A DNA stretch of 64,000 nucleotides from Wurfbainia villosa (taxonomy: Eukaryota; Streptophyta; Magnoliopsida; Zingiberales; Zingiberaceae). The notes beneath the pieces were generated by a model. That model was not told the DNA's origin, did not search any database, and saw only the letters and a list, made by a program, of their open reading frames with translations. A program made the position numbers and the translations under genes. The stretch is taken from contig JAKLTH010000227.1 in the NCBI GenBank assembly GCA_025175895.1, forward strand, positions 248,001 to 312,000. Reading direction: 5' to 3'. The stretch's first letter is position 1. Each line of letters opens with the position of its first letter. This document shows positions 46,501-57,833 of the stretch, piece by piece.

Positions 46501-49500
46501 TTTCAGCTGCTGCCACTAGAAGGTCTGTCTGTTAAATGAGTGTAGCAAGTTAAAAGGGAAGATATTCTCTGCGCATTAAGGGTATACAGTAAAATGATAG
46601 TAGAATAACAGTAGAGATTGATTAATTTCAAGCTGCACATTGTACCTGACGACAAAGAAAAGCTGGAATCTGAATAATATCTGCAACTTGGCCAACAGCT
46701 TTACACTGAATATTTTGAAAAAGGTTAGCATGCTATATGCATCATGCTATTTTTTTAAGGATTAATACCTACTGTGAAAGCCTATAGCTGCACAAAAAAT
46801 TACAGATTAAATCTCCGTCAATTTCTAAGAAATTTGAAGAAATGTTTACCTGTTTACACTTTACAAAAAAAAAGAAAAGAATAAAAAAACAATTGCGACA
46901 AATGGCTAGTCATATCTCAGAAAGGAAGTGTTGCATAACAAGAAGTTTGTTCCATCGCAAGTTGGGAGACCAGCATAGAGTATTGGGAATATCTTAGCAA
47001 CAAAAATTTGACACACTCATTATTGGATGAAGCATTATGCACTAGGGCTTCAATATATTTAATCGGAAACATGACTAAGACTGGTTCATTTGTCTTTGAA
47101 ATATCAAAATATGTGCAACGGCCATCAGAAATGTGCCTAATGTGATAAGGATAAGTAGAAAATCAATTGGTTTTCCCCCAAAAAAGCAGACAAACGTTGG
47201 TTTGTGAAATCTGGTTTCTTCATAGTGCATTAAAGGGGCCTTTAAAATGAATGAGGTATTTGTTAGATACTTCTAATTTAGTATCTTCATTGTATTAGGT
47301 CCAGAAGTCACTGAATATTATGTCATTTGCTACAGCATATAATTACATGATTTTCTTTCAAATCCCTTCAAAAAAATATGTTTAACAGATGCCTGCAAAA
47401 GAATTTGTCTAGGAATAGCTGATAATATCTAATGTAAAATATTGTAATTAATGGAACAAAGGATCCAATTTAGGGTTTCATCAATGAGAGCACCGTCTGT
47501 ATCATTATGATCAGGGACAATGGCGGTCCAACATAGTACAGAAGAAATTGAATACCTGACAGCTTTCGTGCACATCAGTTATGATTGGCAGATCATATGC
47601 CACCTTTACTTTCTCAAGAATCTGCATAGAAGAAAATATTTACTAGAACTGCAAGCTCAGTAGAATTTGAAAAGGCAAGAGAAAGTATTGTGATTTTCAA
47701 TAGATTGTTACTGCAGAGTTCTCAAAGAAAGACAAATAACTTCAAAATTGCAAGCCATGATTATTTATCTGGCATCATAAATTATTTTCTTAACTAAAAT
47801 GTGAACGTACCAAGTGAAAGTCTTTTTCCTTGATGCTCCATCAAGCAAAAGTCACTATAATTAACTTAAAGATTGTCTAAAAATAACTACGCAATTTTAC
47901 CATCTTCAATGTGCAAGGTTGGTGAGAAGAGGGTAAGGTCACTTGTCTATGGTGAATTGTGGAAAACTGTGTATCCTGATACATGACATCCGTAATCATT
48001 GCATGGAAGAAAATTCTGCTTATTTGATTAGGACAATGATCCTAACTGAGCGTGCCAGGAAAAACTGTGAATAATTTTATAAGGTTGTGAACTGAATTGT
48101 GTGGATGATTAATTCACAGTATCTAGTTTGGTAGTTTTTTGCATGGATAAGACCAACATATATGATAAAAACTTTGTGAGCTTCTAAATTAAGTTCGATC
48201 AGTTAATAAATACTAGCTACTGGCTACTGCAACCAGTAATAGGGGCAGCATTGAATCTGTAGTTTATTAGATCTCTGCAAGGATAAGATTACAGTATAGA
48301 ATAATAATTTCAAGAGCTTCTAAACTTACTAACTTCAATCATTCAAGGAATATTTGCTACTGAAACTATCAACTAGGTCAGTCTCTGAAAAGATGAAGTA
48401 AAAGAACCAGGAAGTAAAAGATGTGAAAGTATTACATAAATTTAACTTACGTACCAACAGAACAGGACAATATCTTTATCCACCATTACAGGAGGTTTAC
48501 AAAAAATACAAAAAAATAAAATCACCAGCTATATTTTTTGCTTGGAGTAAAAAAGGAAAACTAAAATCAATTAGTTATATTAATTATTAAACAAAGCTTT
48601 TGTCAACGTATAGCAAGTCCAGTCCCTAGAACAGACCTTTTGTACAACATAAATAACCAATTATAGATGCTACCTTAAGACCTTGTTCCAAACCAGGACC
48701 ACGAAATGATTTTGATGAAGTACGATTAGCTTTGTCAAAACTTGACTTGAACACAATGGGTAAACCAAGTCTGTAAGTTGTCAATCAATAAGCAAATAAA
48801 TGCATGCTACAAAAGATCTACGCATTAAAGTACATAAATATTGAATGAACTATAACAAACTTGCCTAGACGTAATAGCTTTTATATGTTTCGCCATCTTA
48901 AGTATGTGCTCCTCAGATTCAATAACATTTGGGCCTGCTAGTAAGAAAAAGGGCTCCGCAACCTATTCATAGTCGAGAAATTGAGACAAAAAACTTAGGC
49001 ATTGTTGCCACTAAGTGAAAAAAAAAACCAAGGAATAATGGTATCATAGCAAAAAAACATATAAAAAAGAGTGCAATGCTAGATATCTGGTATGCTTATC
49101 TTTCCTGAGCTAAGAAACAATAATTGTATTGAATAGGCAAACATATAGGAACAATGAAAAATGTGCTTATTCATTACAAAGGAAATTTATAGCCAATATT
49201 ATTAGGTCATTTCCTTAGATAATGCATGAAATCATGGTAGGTACACCAGATCTGTTAACTTAGTTGATCTTTGGGTTGCAATTTCATGATATAAATTAAC
49301 TTGTGAAATTCCAGAGTCCTAACCACTTGATCAGAGGTAATAAAAATTTAAACTAGAATTAAAAAAAAATCACAGTCTGGCATCTTGACTCCTAATTCTT
49401 ACCAACATAGAGATTACTCCTAGAATTTACATAGCTGAGGAGCCCCTGAGTTGAGTGATAAATGTCCCCTATTCAACTTATTCATGTTGATATAAAGAAG

Positions 49501-49794
49501 TTGAATAGAACTTTTCATCATGCATTACATAAGACGTTAAAGAGGACTTACAGACCAAAAGACGCATCTTAATTATTGCATATACCAAACAACTAGAATT
49601 TCATAACGGCATCCTGATGCGAAATATAGAAAGAGATTCTACTATTACCTTGGTTTAAACCAAATGTGTATTAAAAACCAAACACTAAACATCTTCAAGC
49701 ACTATTTCGGGGATTCAACCCACATAACTATTTGGATATCAAATTGATAGGACAAAACCTTAAGCTGCTCGAATAGTGCGGAAGGAGAATCCAT
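40538..49794 (-). CDS. KDSA: KDO-8-phosphate synthase (2-dehydro-3-deoxyphosphooctonate aldolase), 13 exons
   Basis: The enzyme condenses phosphoenolpyruvate with arabinose 5-phosphate to give KDO-8-phosphate in the cytosol; in plants KDO is used for pectic rhamnogalacturonan II. Exons, in transcript order: 49759-49794, 48865-48962, 48674-48770, 47556-47621, 46646-46705, 46454-46528, 44920-45004, 44040-44098, 42762-42806, 41548-41646, 40828-40875, 40693-40740 and 40538-40594. They total 873 nt and 290 residues, the normal length. Family motifs include PFFLLAGPNVIESEEH, FKSSFDKANRTSSKSFRGPG, PIITDVHES, IIQIPAFLCRQTDLLVAAA, NIKKGQFCAP, NVMVCERGTMFGYNDLIVDP, VADITHSLQQPAGKK, GGGVASGGLRELIP and DGIFMEVHDNPLSAPVDGPT. 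Intron 2 uses a GC donor (TCTAG|GCAAGT). A 5'UTR intron (49817-50201) is likely. The 45-base exon at 42762 is small and easy to miss. Introns 1 to 8 are long and AT-rich. Confidence 0.97.
43100..43600 (+). mobile_element. Possible Copia LTR/PBS relic
   Basis: TGGTATTAGAGCC at 43246-43258 closely resembles the tRNA-Met primer binding site of Copia elements. It lies just after an AT-rich, LTR-end-like stretch ending TGTGCATCA. The 250 bases or so after it are GC-richer than the intron around them. No second LTR, polypurine tract or pol sequence is visible, so the limits are nominal. It lies in the KDSA intron 42807-44039. Confidence 0.35.
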
Positions 49795-49816
49795 TGCTTG
49801 ATTCGTCAGAAGATAT

Positions 49817-50450
49817 CTGAATCCAGAAACATAGGTATGAAGTAAATCAGAAAATTGAAATGCTCTAAGGCTTCAAAACATTTTTTAAAAAAATCTAGTT
49901 ACTGCCCTTTAACCGATATCTCGAAAGTTGGCCTCCAGGGAAGCACAATGCAGAGACAGAATAATAAAATGCCGATATTCAAAAAGACAAAAAAAAAAAA
50001 AAACAATTCACCGTATACAAGTCACAATCGGCCAAGGGATCTAGTTTTTTAATAACCATTAGAGATGGATCCAAAGTCACAATCAAGATCGAAAGTTAAA
50101 CTCGAATCGAGGTGCTAAGAAACAAAACGAGGAAAAGCTCCCGCAGCGGTGGGAAGAAAAACAGAGAGAAGGAGAAGCCCAGGAGAAGGGAGGAATATTA
50201 CCTGAACAGAAGAACGAAAGACCTAGAAGGACATTTGGCGGAAACTCTGGTACTTTCGGTCCGGCGAAGAGGCAATGAGACAGGGCGACAGCGGCGAAGG
50301 GTTCGCGAGAGAATGCGAGAGAGCAACGGCGATGAAGTATTCCGGCAAGCTCGGTAGCCGGGAATCAGGATTGCGGCGATCAACACCGGCAAGGGGTGGG
50401 CGAGGGCAGAGTGAGATGCGAGTGTGTCTTTTGCTCTGGCTGTGTAGCAG
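49817..50450 (-). promoter_or_regulatory. KDSA 5'UTR, its intron and proximal promoter
   Basis: On the minus strand a donor (CTGTTCAG|GTAATATT, exon edge 50202) and an acceptor (CTGGATTCAG|ATATC, exon edge 49816) fit a 385-base 5'UTR intron. The non-coding first exon would extend from 50202 to about 50400 in a GC-richer region that resembles a plant core promoter and 5'UTR. Short open frames here lack family features. Confidence 0.5.
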
Positions 50451-51007
50451 CAGAATAAGGTGCGAATTGACGACGTGCGAGAGCGGAAGAAAAGTACTCT
50501 GCGCAACAAATGGGCAATTTATCCGATCACACCCCAGCTTTACACTTTTTACCGCACCGTATCCACATTTCTCAAATTTATCAACAAACCCATTTGGTCT
50601 TATTTAAAATATTTTAGGACGAAAGTGAATTTCACATGCAAATAATAATAATGATAAACAAATAAATAACAGGCAAGGGACACGATTTGAAATTTTGAAA
50701 AGTAAAAATACGAGAAGGTAAAAAAAAAACCGCAAAGATAGGGGTGATCCGATAAATTGCTCATTTTTGCTCGACGCCGCTTTCTCGTGTCGGAGTCGTC
50801 TGGTCTTATTTTGAGATCACGAACAAAATCTATTAAATTGGATCCTGATTCAGAATGAAATTTGACATAAAAATTTTGTAAACTTTAAAAAAAAAATTAA
50901 CAGTGTTAAAAAACCTGTGATCGCCCTAAAATGCCTGCCCAGGGGCGGCTCTGCCCGTCTTCAACAGCCCGCCTGATCCTGCCTTCGTTCTCTTCCACCG
51001 GTGAGAA

Positions 51008-51028
51008 AGAGAGAGAGAGAGAGAGAGG
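51008..51028. repeat. (GA)n microsatellite
   Basis: About ten GA units lie within GAGAAAGAGAGAG-type sequence. Confidence 0.85.
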
Positions 51029-51469
51029 AAGAACGACGAGGACGAAGAAGTACAAAGATAGGGGGGACATGGAATTGGAGATCTTAGGCATGAACTTTGG
51101 GGTGCATGCGTCCTAATGGCGCTGCGAGCTTGGGAATTTCCTGAAAAGGATTGCATGCCTGCTTCCCCCTAGCATACTGTATCGTCGTTGCTGCCTTCAT
51201 CACCGTCAAACTGCCTCAGGTCCTTCCAAGTCCCACCTCGTGATCTCCTTCGCCTATATATTTTGACTTGGGATCGAAGTGATCTTTCCATAAAAGATTG
51301 GAATTCATCGAGCTAGCGATCTTTACCTATATATATTATGATTATCAGAATCTTATATAAATCACGTAAGATTTTATAAATTTCGACGCATGACAAAATA
51401 TACGTAAGATCATCCGAATTTAAAAAAATTTGAACTTCCAAATCGATCTTTTATCCAGAACTCGTCAGA

Positions 51470-52110
51470 TCTTACCACCTCGTCATCCACGTGGATACAA
51501 AGTGATCTTTAATTGTAGTAGATGTGTGTAGTTCTTTGGAAAAAAAATTAGAACCATCAACTTAACAGTCCCTACCGGTCAGAGCCAAACCTGAGAGAGG
51601 CCTGATGGAGCTCTCGCCTAGGGTTCAAAAATATTTTACCATTAAAGATGACCTAATTTTCAATACTGTCATATTTTAACCTTCAAATCATTTTCGCGGA
51701 GAGGGACAGATGTGTGTAGTTCTCTGTAAAAATTGAGAATCTGTCAAACTAACAATCCCCTGTCATTCGTCCTAAGACATTGACGAGAGGGAGGGTAAAT
51801 CACGAGGAGAGAGAGGGACAAAGTCTCTTGACACGATGACAAGGTAAAGAGGAATCCATCTAAAATTAGGAGGAATTTTAAACCCCTCATCCGACATCGA
51901 ATCTTGTCCATTCTACAAGTAACATTCTGTCTTACCATCTTATCGTCTCCGTGGGAACTAGATGTGTGTAGTTCTCGATTCACCTCACCCTTGCAATTGT
52001 AGGTAGATTATTGCGAACAAAGAATAGGTTTGATATCCTCAGACAGGAATCGAAGCGGTTGTGAATTTTGGGCTGATTTGATATCCTCAGAAAGGTAGCT
52101 AGTCCTGAAT
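51470..52110 (+). repeat. Diverged repeat area with three AGATGTGTGTAGTTCT motifs
   Basis: AGATGTGTGTAGTTCT (first bases slightly variable) occurs near 51521, 51709 and 51960. Two of the copies are preceded by related sequence (CTTACCA...TCGTC...CCGTGGGA or CCACGTGGATA). A second motif, TTTGATATCCTCAGA, occurs near 52029 and 52078. The pattern suggests an old, partly tandem duplicated segment. Confidence 0.5.
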
Positions 52111-53138
52111 GGTTGTCATAGAGATAAATATATAGTGAGTTTAGCTGTTTAGATTTTTCTTTCGTTTTGAGAGTTGAGACATTGTTAAAAAACGCTTTTC
52201 GAAAATTCTCGTCTGCATAGATAGAAGCAATGATAGTTACCAGTTATTTCATGTTCTATCAGAGGTTGAGACCGATAATTAAATTAAGAATTTGTTAATA
52301 GGATCAATATTCTCAATAATTAAGGTAGCTAGATTCTTGAATCAATTATCTCAGATCAGATTATATGGATTGAAACAAGTATGCCTAAATGAATGTGAAA
52401 TCGCCTCAATGTGAAGTCATCCTATGGTAGAAAAAAAAAATACACTAAATACCTCGTGTTGAATCGAGTATATATAACATCGCCATACGTTGGAAAGACA
52501 TTTACACACAAGAAAGATATATATAAAAATTTTATAGTGTAATTTGGCCTATTTCTAATCCGAAGAAAATCCAAACCTATATGATACAAGAAAAAATATA
52601 ATTAGACCAAACAACTGCTCGATGTTTTGTGGTGGGATCATGAAAGATGATTATTTATTTATGGATTATGAGAATTTATTTGTGAATATTTTTATTATTT
52701 ATGTGTATTATAGTTAAATTTTTAAATTCTAAGATGAATAAATATTAAAAATATTTACGAATGAATTATATAGTATAATATTTCTCACTATAAATTATAT
52801 CTGTAAATGTATATGTATATGTGTATATAAATAAAGATAAGCCCATTTTTTAATATTCATCAAATCTAAGGTTATAAAAGCCCTCGTAGGGGTCTGTTTG
52901 CTGCAGGGGAGCAGAGCGTAGAAATTTTGAGATTATTTTTTCTTCCTTATTTTACATTAATGAAATTCTCAAAAGCAAGTTATATTTTGGAGTAAATATC
53001 CAAAAAAAAAAACAGGTGAGCACGTCACGTGCTCCTCTCTGGAATTGTGTCCGTTTTTATGTTATATCCATTATCTGATGTGGCGTTGAGGTCACGTGCA
53101 ATTTGAAAAAATATATATATAATCATCATATCATCAAT

Positions 53139-53312
53139 CCCATAATGATAAAAATAAAAGAATCGGTTAACCTAATTATGTCTATCAATCCGTTTCGATT
53201 CATCGTAAGCGAAATAAGTCTAAATAGATCTTTAACCTTTAAAATTAATAACTAACGTATGAAAAGACAATACTTTAATATTTACGAAAGATTAATCTAT
53301 TATCTTAAGATA
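53139..53312 (+). repeat. Dispersed repeat family A, copy 2
   Basis: This copy is similar along its length to 28261-28433 in the same direction. Shared blocks include AATCGGTTAACCTA against GTTGGAATCCGCCAACCTA, TTAATAACTA(A/G)CG and GATTAATCTATTATC against GATTGATCCGTTGTC. It is the most AT-shifted copy, as expected if methylated CpG sites have decayed. Confidence 0.6.
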
Positions 53313-54260
53313 CAAATTAAATTATCAATCCCGATTGCTATTATTGAGGTAGAAAATAAACCAGAATTCTAAATCATAAATGTAAAGAATCGATCGATAT
53401 CTCAAGGCTTTTTACGTTTACCGATTGGAACAGAGTAAGGTTCACGTGCAATTTGGAGATTGTGTGAGCAGAGTCGAGAGTCGAGGTTGATGGATTGGGC
53501 AGCGGCGTACAATGGACGAGGTGGTGGGTGGCAGACAAGGTTCAGATCCACGAGGAACGCAAAGTAAAATCTTTCGCCCATTTTTTCAGGACGATGCCTT
53601 TCTTTTCGCGCTCTTGTTCTTCTCCCCCTCCCCCTTCCATTTTTCATTACAGATAATAAATACAACTCCAAAGATGTTAATCAATACAAAAACTAATATA
53701 TATATATATATTTGAAAAATTAAACTGAATGAATTTGTACTATTTTTTGAGTGGGCAAACAGTATTTCAATAAAAAAAATTAATTACTATTATTATTATT
53801 ATTTTGTTTCTAAAAGAAGTCAATTATTATAGAGATCACATGGATTCTAAATCAAATGGCTGAAATAATATTTTAAAAAATTACTAATAATTTGGATTTT
53901 TTTTATTTTTAAATGCAATTTGAATCATATACGCCAATAAACTGGCACAATAAAAAATCTATATAGATAAATAAAAGAAAATAAATGACTACAGGACAAA
54001 AATAAAATAAAATTTTTAGGTACGTGGGAGGATATATAAAAGGTGGGAGATTTTCATCAGAATTAATTGAATAGAAATTTTTTAAATATTTATATTATTA
54101 AAAAGAAAATAAAAAATAAAACTTAAAGTATTAAAATCAACATGCTCAACTTTAGTCTTTAGGTACGTGTTTTTTCTCCAAAAATAATATATACTTTTCT
54201 CATCTCATATGCATTAATAGAATCTTTTCTCTCTATCGAGGAAGAGTGAAATTATACCTC

Positions 54261-54438
54261 CGCATTATAGGACAACGGATCAATTTCTCATAAATACGAG
54301 AGTATCGTCCTTCCATGTGTTAGTTATTAGTTTTAAGGGTCAAAGATCTATCGTGATTTATCTCCCTTATAATGGTCTAAAAACGAATTAGTAAGGATCG
54401 TTAGATTGACAAATTCCAATCTTTTATATCATCGTAGG
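54261..54438 (-). repeat. Dispersed repeat family A, copy 3
   Basis: Read on the minus strand, it matches 28261-28433 closely: a CTACGATGATATAAAAGATT start, TTGACCCTTAAAACTAATAA in the middle and TTGATCCGTTGTCCTATAAT at the end. It is the nearest relative of copy 1 in the window. Confidence 0.7.
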
Positions 54439-54925
54439 AAAAGCAAGTGGATTTGCAATTGATCGAGGATATATATAACTAATTAATTAAACTAATCCAC
54501 AAGTTCATGGCATTATTCAATGCAACGAGGGTGTGGCCAGGCACAGGGACAAATTGAAGGATCCCTCCCCAATTCATTTGTTGACCGCTGATGAGATCTA
54601 GGAAGTGACAAGGTGGGGAAGGGATAAGAGGAAGATTAAAAAAATACACAGGGAGATGTCCAAGGGAGAAGAACCTTAACGTCAAACTGCTTTTCTTTCT
54701 TCAACAAACAAAGAAACCCCACAACTTGCATGCCAAATTGACAATGCCATACCACACTTGTCCTCAAATAATACTTCAAATCCGGAATATGCAGCGCATC
54801 CATCCCAATTAATTAACGCCTATCTATTAAAAGCTCTCTTCCGATCTCCAACTGAGGCAGAGAAAAGATAAAAAAAACAAAAAAAAAGAAAGAAAGAAAA
54901 AAGAGCTCCTCGCCAAGCACTGCAG

Positions 54926-55265
54926 GTAATTGAGCAATATATATGTAGATGCTTTAATTTGTCAGTATAGATCTCGTTTCAAGCTTGTTTGATCATTTCT
55001 GTCTTCTTTTTTTTTCATTCTTTTGATGCACCATGCATGCTTTAATTTACCACGGATGCATGAGAGGTATGCTTTCTGATTATTGTCTTCTTCTTTTTCT
55101 TTTTTTTTAAGTGGATGCTTTAATTTCTGAGAGATTCAGATCAGTGTGTTCTTGTCAATATTTACACCTCTGGATCTTCAAGATCCCAAGTGATATCTAA
55201 ACTACTGCATGTTCTTAAGAAATTTGTTTCTTCTTCTTCTTCTTTTTTCTAAAAAAAAAAAACAG
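54926..55265 (+). other. Probable 5'UTR intron of the ARGOS-like gene
   Basis: A donor CTGCAG|GTAATTG at 54926 and an acceptor AACAG ending at 55265, preceded by a T/C-rich tract, fit a 340-base intron in the leader. Leader introns are common in this gene family. The first non-coding exon would lie upstream of 54926. Confidence 0.5.
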
Positions 55266-55430
55266 GAAACTAGACATTAAAAGAAAAGAAAAGAAAATCA
55301 AAGACAGATCTCGAAGTCAAATTTGTAATTAAGTGACGATCAAGAAAGAGTTGTTCAGAGTGTAGAATAGAGAAAGAATCAGAATTGTTTTGAAGCTGCT
55401 CATTAGATAGTGTTAACTGATCACCCTCCG

Positions 55431-55739
55431 ATGGAAGGCAGATCAGGGAAGACGAAGATCAGGTGGGCGATCAGTGGTTCGGGCGCAGATCAGAAGAGAA
55501 TGCATCCAGTACAAGAGCCTCACGAGCACCGAGGGTCCCCTCCAAACTATTTCGGCGTGGAAACGTTTCTAGTTCTTGGCCTACTGACCTTGTCTCTCCT
55601 GGTCCTCCCTCTCATCCTGCCTCCGCTGCCGCCGCCACCTTCTATGCTGCTCCTGCTTCCTCTGGGCATACTCCTCGTGTTGATGATTTCGGCTTTCATC
55701 CCCTCAGACATAAGAAACATGGCTTCCTCTCATCTGTAA
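55431..55739 (+). CDS. ARGOS/ORGAN SIZE RELATED (OSR) domain protein
   Basis: ARGOS-like proteins are small ER-membrane proteins that promote organ growth and dampen ethylene signalling. The single coding exon encodes 102 residues from ATG 55431 (MEGRSGKTKIRWAISGS...). The diagnostic OSR domain occupies about residues 40-95: YFGVETFLVLGLLTLSLLVL, then LILPPLPPPPSMLLLLPLGI, then a second hydrophobic stretch, then PSDIRNMASSHL. Two membrane segments flank the Pro-rich PPLPPPP turn. The length is normal for the family. The N-terminal region is variable, as usual. An in-frame GTG at 55410 is unlikely to be the start. The gene has a leader intron and a repeat-rich 3' flank. Confidence 0.93.
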   Translation: MEGRSGKTKIRWAISGSGADQKRMHPVQEPHEHRGSPPNYFGVETFLVLGLLTLSLLVLPLILPPLPPPPSMLLLLPLGILLVLMISAFIPSDIRNMASSHL

Positions 55740-55905
55740 ATATCGGATCGCAGTGACTTAATTTGCACAATTAATAAATAAGTTTTTTCCCTGATAAACT
55801 GGAAAATTTTGAACAGGTATGGCCAAATTAAAGGTTAGCAGATCGGAGTGACCGAATTTAGAGTGAAATACTGATGGATTTAGAAGTTAATTTGTAGGTG
55901 GTAAT

Positions 55906-56200
55906 GGAAGAAGAAGCAATCAGTGCATGAGATTTCAAGAATATATATATATATATATATATATACAAAGTATTAATTTTGTTTTTGAAAGGGAGATGAA
56001 TCGATGATGATGACGATGCGAACATCTTTTCCTCTTGCATGCACGTTTCGTTCTATGTGCACTCTTTGTTGGAAAGAGACGAAGCAATTAGTGCATGAGA
56101 TTTCCAGAAAAATATATGTGCAGCAGTGCAGAGTATTAATTTTGTTTTTGAAAGGGAGCTAGATGAATGTGAACATCTTCTTTTGCATGCACGAAAGGAT
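55906..56200 (+). repeat. Tandem duplication, about 171 bp period, downstream of the ARGOS-like gene
   Basis: Copy 1 (55906-56076) and copy 2 (56077-56200) share GAAGCAAT(C/T)AGTGCATGAGA, then AGTATTAATTTTGTTTTTG, then GAACATCTT and TTGCATGCACG. Copy 1 contains a (TA)n run (55940-55965) that copy 2 lacks. Fragments of the same unit recur at about 56403-56439 (GTTCTATGTGCACTTTTTG) and 56615-56630. Confidence 0.75.
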
Positions 56201-56765
56201 CTCGTGATTAATGTGACAGTAAAATTTTATCAATAAATAAGGATCAATCTTCGAAGATTATAAATCTTTTGAAATATTTATCCTCCTGTTATACTAATTC
56301 TGAATTGAATAATATGTTATCCGTGATAATTTATCTTTTTCATATTAATGATAAAATCGACTGATATAGATACTGAGAATAAATGAATTATCTTTACATC
56401 AATGCACGATTTGTTCTATGTGCACTTTTTGCCGGAGTACTTTGGGAGGGACAATTAGGGTCCTCATTCAAAGTTTAAAGATTTTATTTTAATATTTTTA
56501 AAGAGAAAAGGATTAATTTTTAAAAAAATATTTTTTTTTTTAATTTATAAAAGAGTCTAAATTTTTTAGTTTCGTTCCGGACCTAAAACACTAAGGACGG
56601 ACTCTCCTCTTTGCTGGAAAGAGACATCATCTTTGGCCTGACATTAGAAAGAGACTTTGAACTCGCTGGCTGGTCTAGATGATGAACCATTAATTCTAAG
56701 TTGGACTACCTTTTTCTTTCCCTGCACTTTTGACACGTAACTCACTGTCGATGGGGACGTACGAC

Positions 56766-57259
56766 TAGGGGTGATAAATTAAATAAATGCTCAACACATA
56801 TGTGTTCGCTTCGTTAATATTCTCAATGTTCGCTCGAACAATATTCATGAGCAAATGTTTAACAGCGGTGTTCGTGAACAATATATTAACATTAACAAAT
56901 GCCCAATTTATGATTATACTCTTTTAAAAATTATTTTTGAATTTATTTATACTCATTTATAAATCAGGATTAAATTAATAAAATTTTAAATAAACAAACA
57001 AGTTTGATTTAAGAGCTTGATAACATTTAAATAAATCAAATTTAAACAAGCTTTAATCAAGCTTGATTAGAAGTTTGATACCCATTAAACAAGTCAAGCT
57101 CAAGCCAAGCTCAAGCTCAAAAAAAATACCAAGCCAAGCTTGAACAGATTTTTCAATAGCTTGGTTAATTTTAAGCTTGGCTCGACTCGGCTTGATTATC
57201 TTATTAAACAAGTCTGAACACTACAAAATTTGACTTGACTTAGCTCGTTTACAACCCTA
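56766..57259. mobile_element. Non-autonomous hAT-type element, 494 bp
   Basis: The ends are inverted: TAGGGGTGATAAAT on the left and TAGGGTTGTAAAC on the inverted right end. They lie between an 8 bp near-duplicate, CGTACGAC (56758-56765) and CCTACGAC (57260-57267). An 8 bp target duplication with short TIRs of this kind is the signature of the hAT superfamily. The interior is AT-rich with CAAGCTCAAGCCAAGCT-like repeats and has no transposase. Confidence 0.8.
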
Positions 57260-57674
57260 CCTACGACATGGTTGCTCAAAAGCGACCTCTATGATAATTA
57301 ATGGAAATAAAATTTGGAAGTAACTCTCTCAATATTATAAATAAATAAATAAATTCACTGAGTTAATGTTTTTTTTTTTTGAAGATTCGATAAGTCTTAA
57401 AGCAAATAAAATTGTTTATAATTTTTATGTATTTCTATATTGCTTATGGTAAAAGATAATAATTATAAAAAAAATTAAGGATGTGTTTTAATTTGAAGAG
57501 AAAAAAAAATTAAGTTGCAGAAGATGAATGATAGTTTCTTGATAATTGAGGGATGGGATGAGTGGATTTTCTCTTTAATTAGGTTGAAAAGTTATAATTA
57601 ATTATGTGCAATAGGGAATTGGGATGAAAAAATTTGTCACAAATATTTATATTTTATCATAGAAAATATGGAAC

Positions 57675-57833
57675 TGTCATATTAGCGGTTCCTCACCGTT
57701 GCCCTTACGTATGGAGGGGGATAAATTAGGTCTCAGGTGGCTAGCGCAGAAATGCGGAGTCATCGATAGTCTGGTCATCACCTTCAAAAATCGACCCCTT
57801 GCTCTTTTAAATCTTAACACGGCTGCATTAGCC
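57675..57833 (+). repeat. Dispersed repeat family B, copy 2
   Basis: Starts TGTCATATTAGCGGTTCCTC and aligns with 38584-38750 in the same direction, both in the start region and in the AAAAATCGACCCCTTGCTC region. It lies in the ARGOS-DEG14 spacer. Confidence 0.65.

Larger units (their letters stand above)
50451..54900. other. Long intergenic region with repeats, no gene recognised
   Basis: About 4.4 kb lies between KDSA and the ARGOS-like gene. It holds a GA microsatellite (51008-51028), a diverged repeat area at 51470-52110, and two copies of dispersed family A (53139-53312 and 54261-54438). Short open frames around 50906-51156, 51744-51983 and 53402-53715 have no recognisable protein features. 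Confidence 0.5.

Noticed and set aside
55463..55756. 97-codon frame overlapping the ARGOS-like gene
   Set aside because: Alternative frame of the same bases; the OSR domain lies in the other frame.
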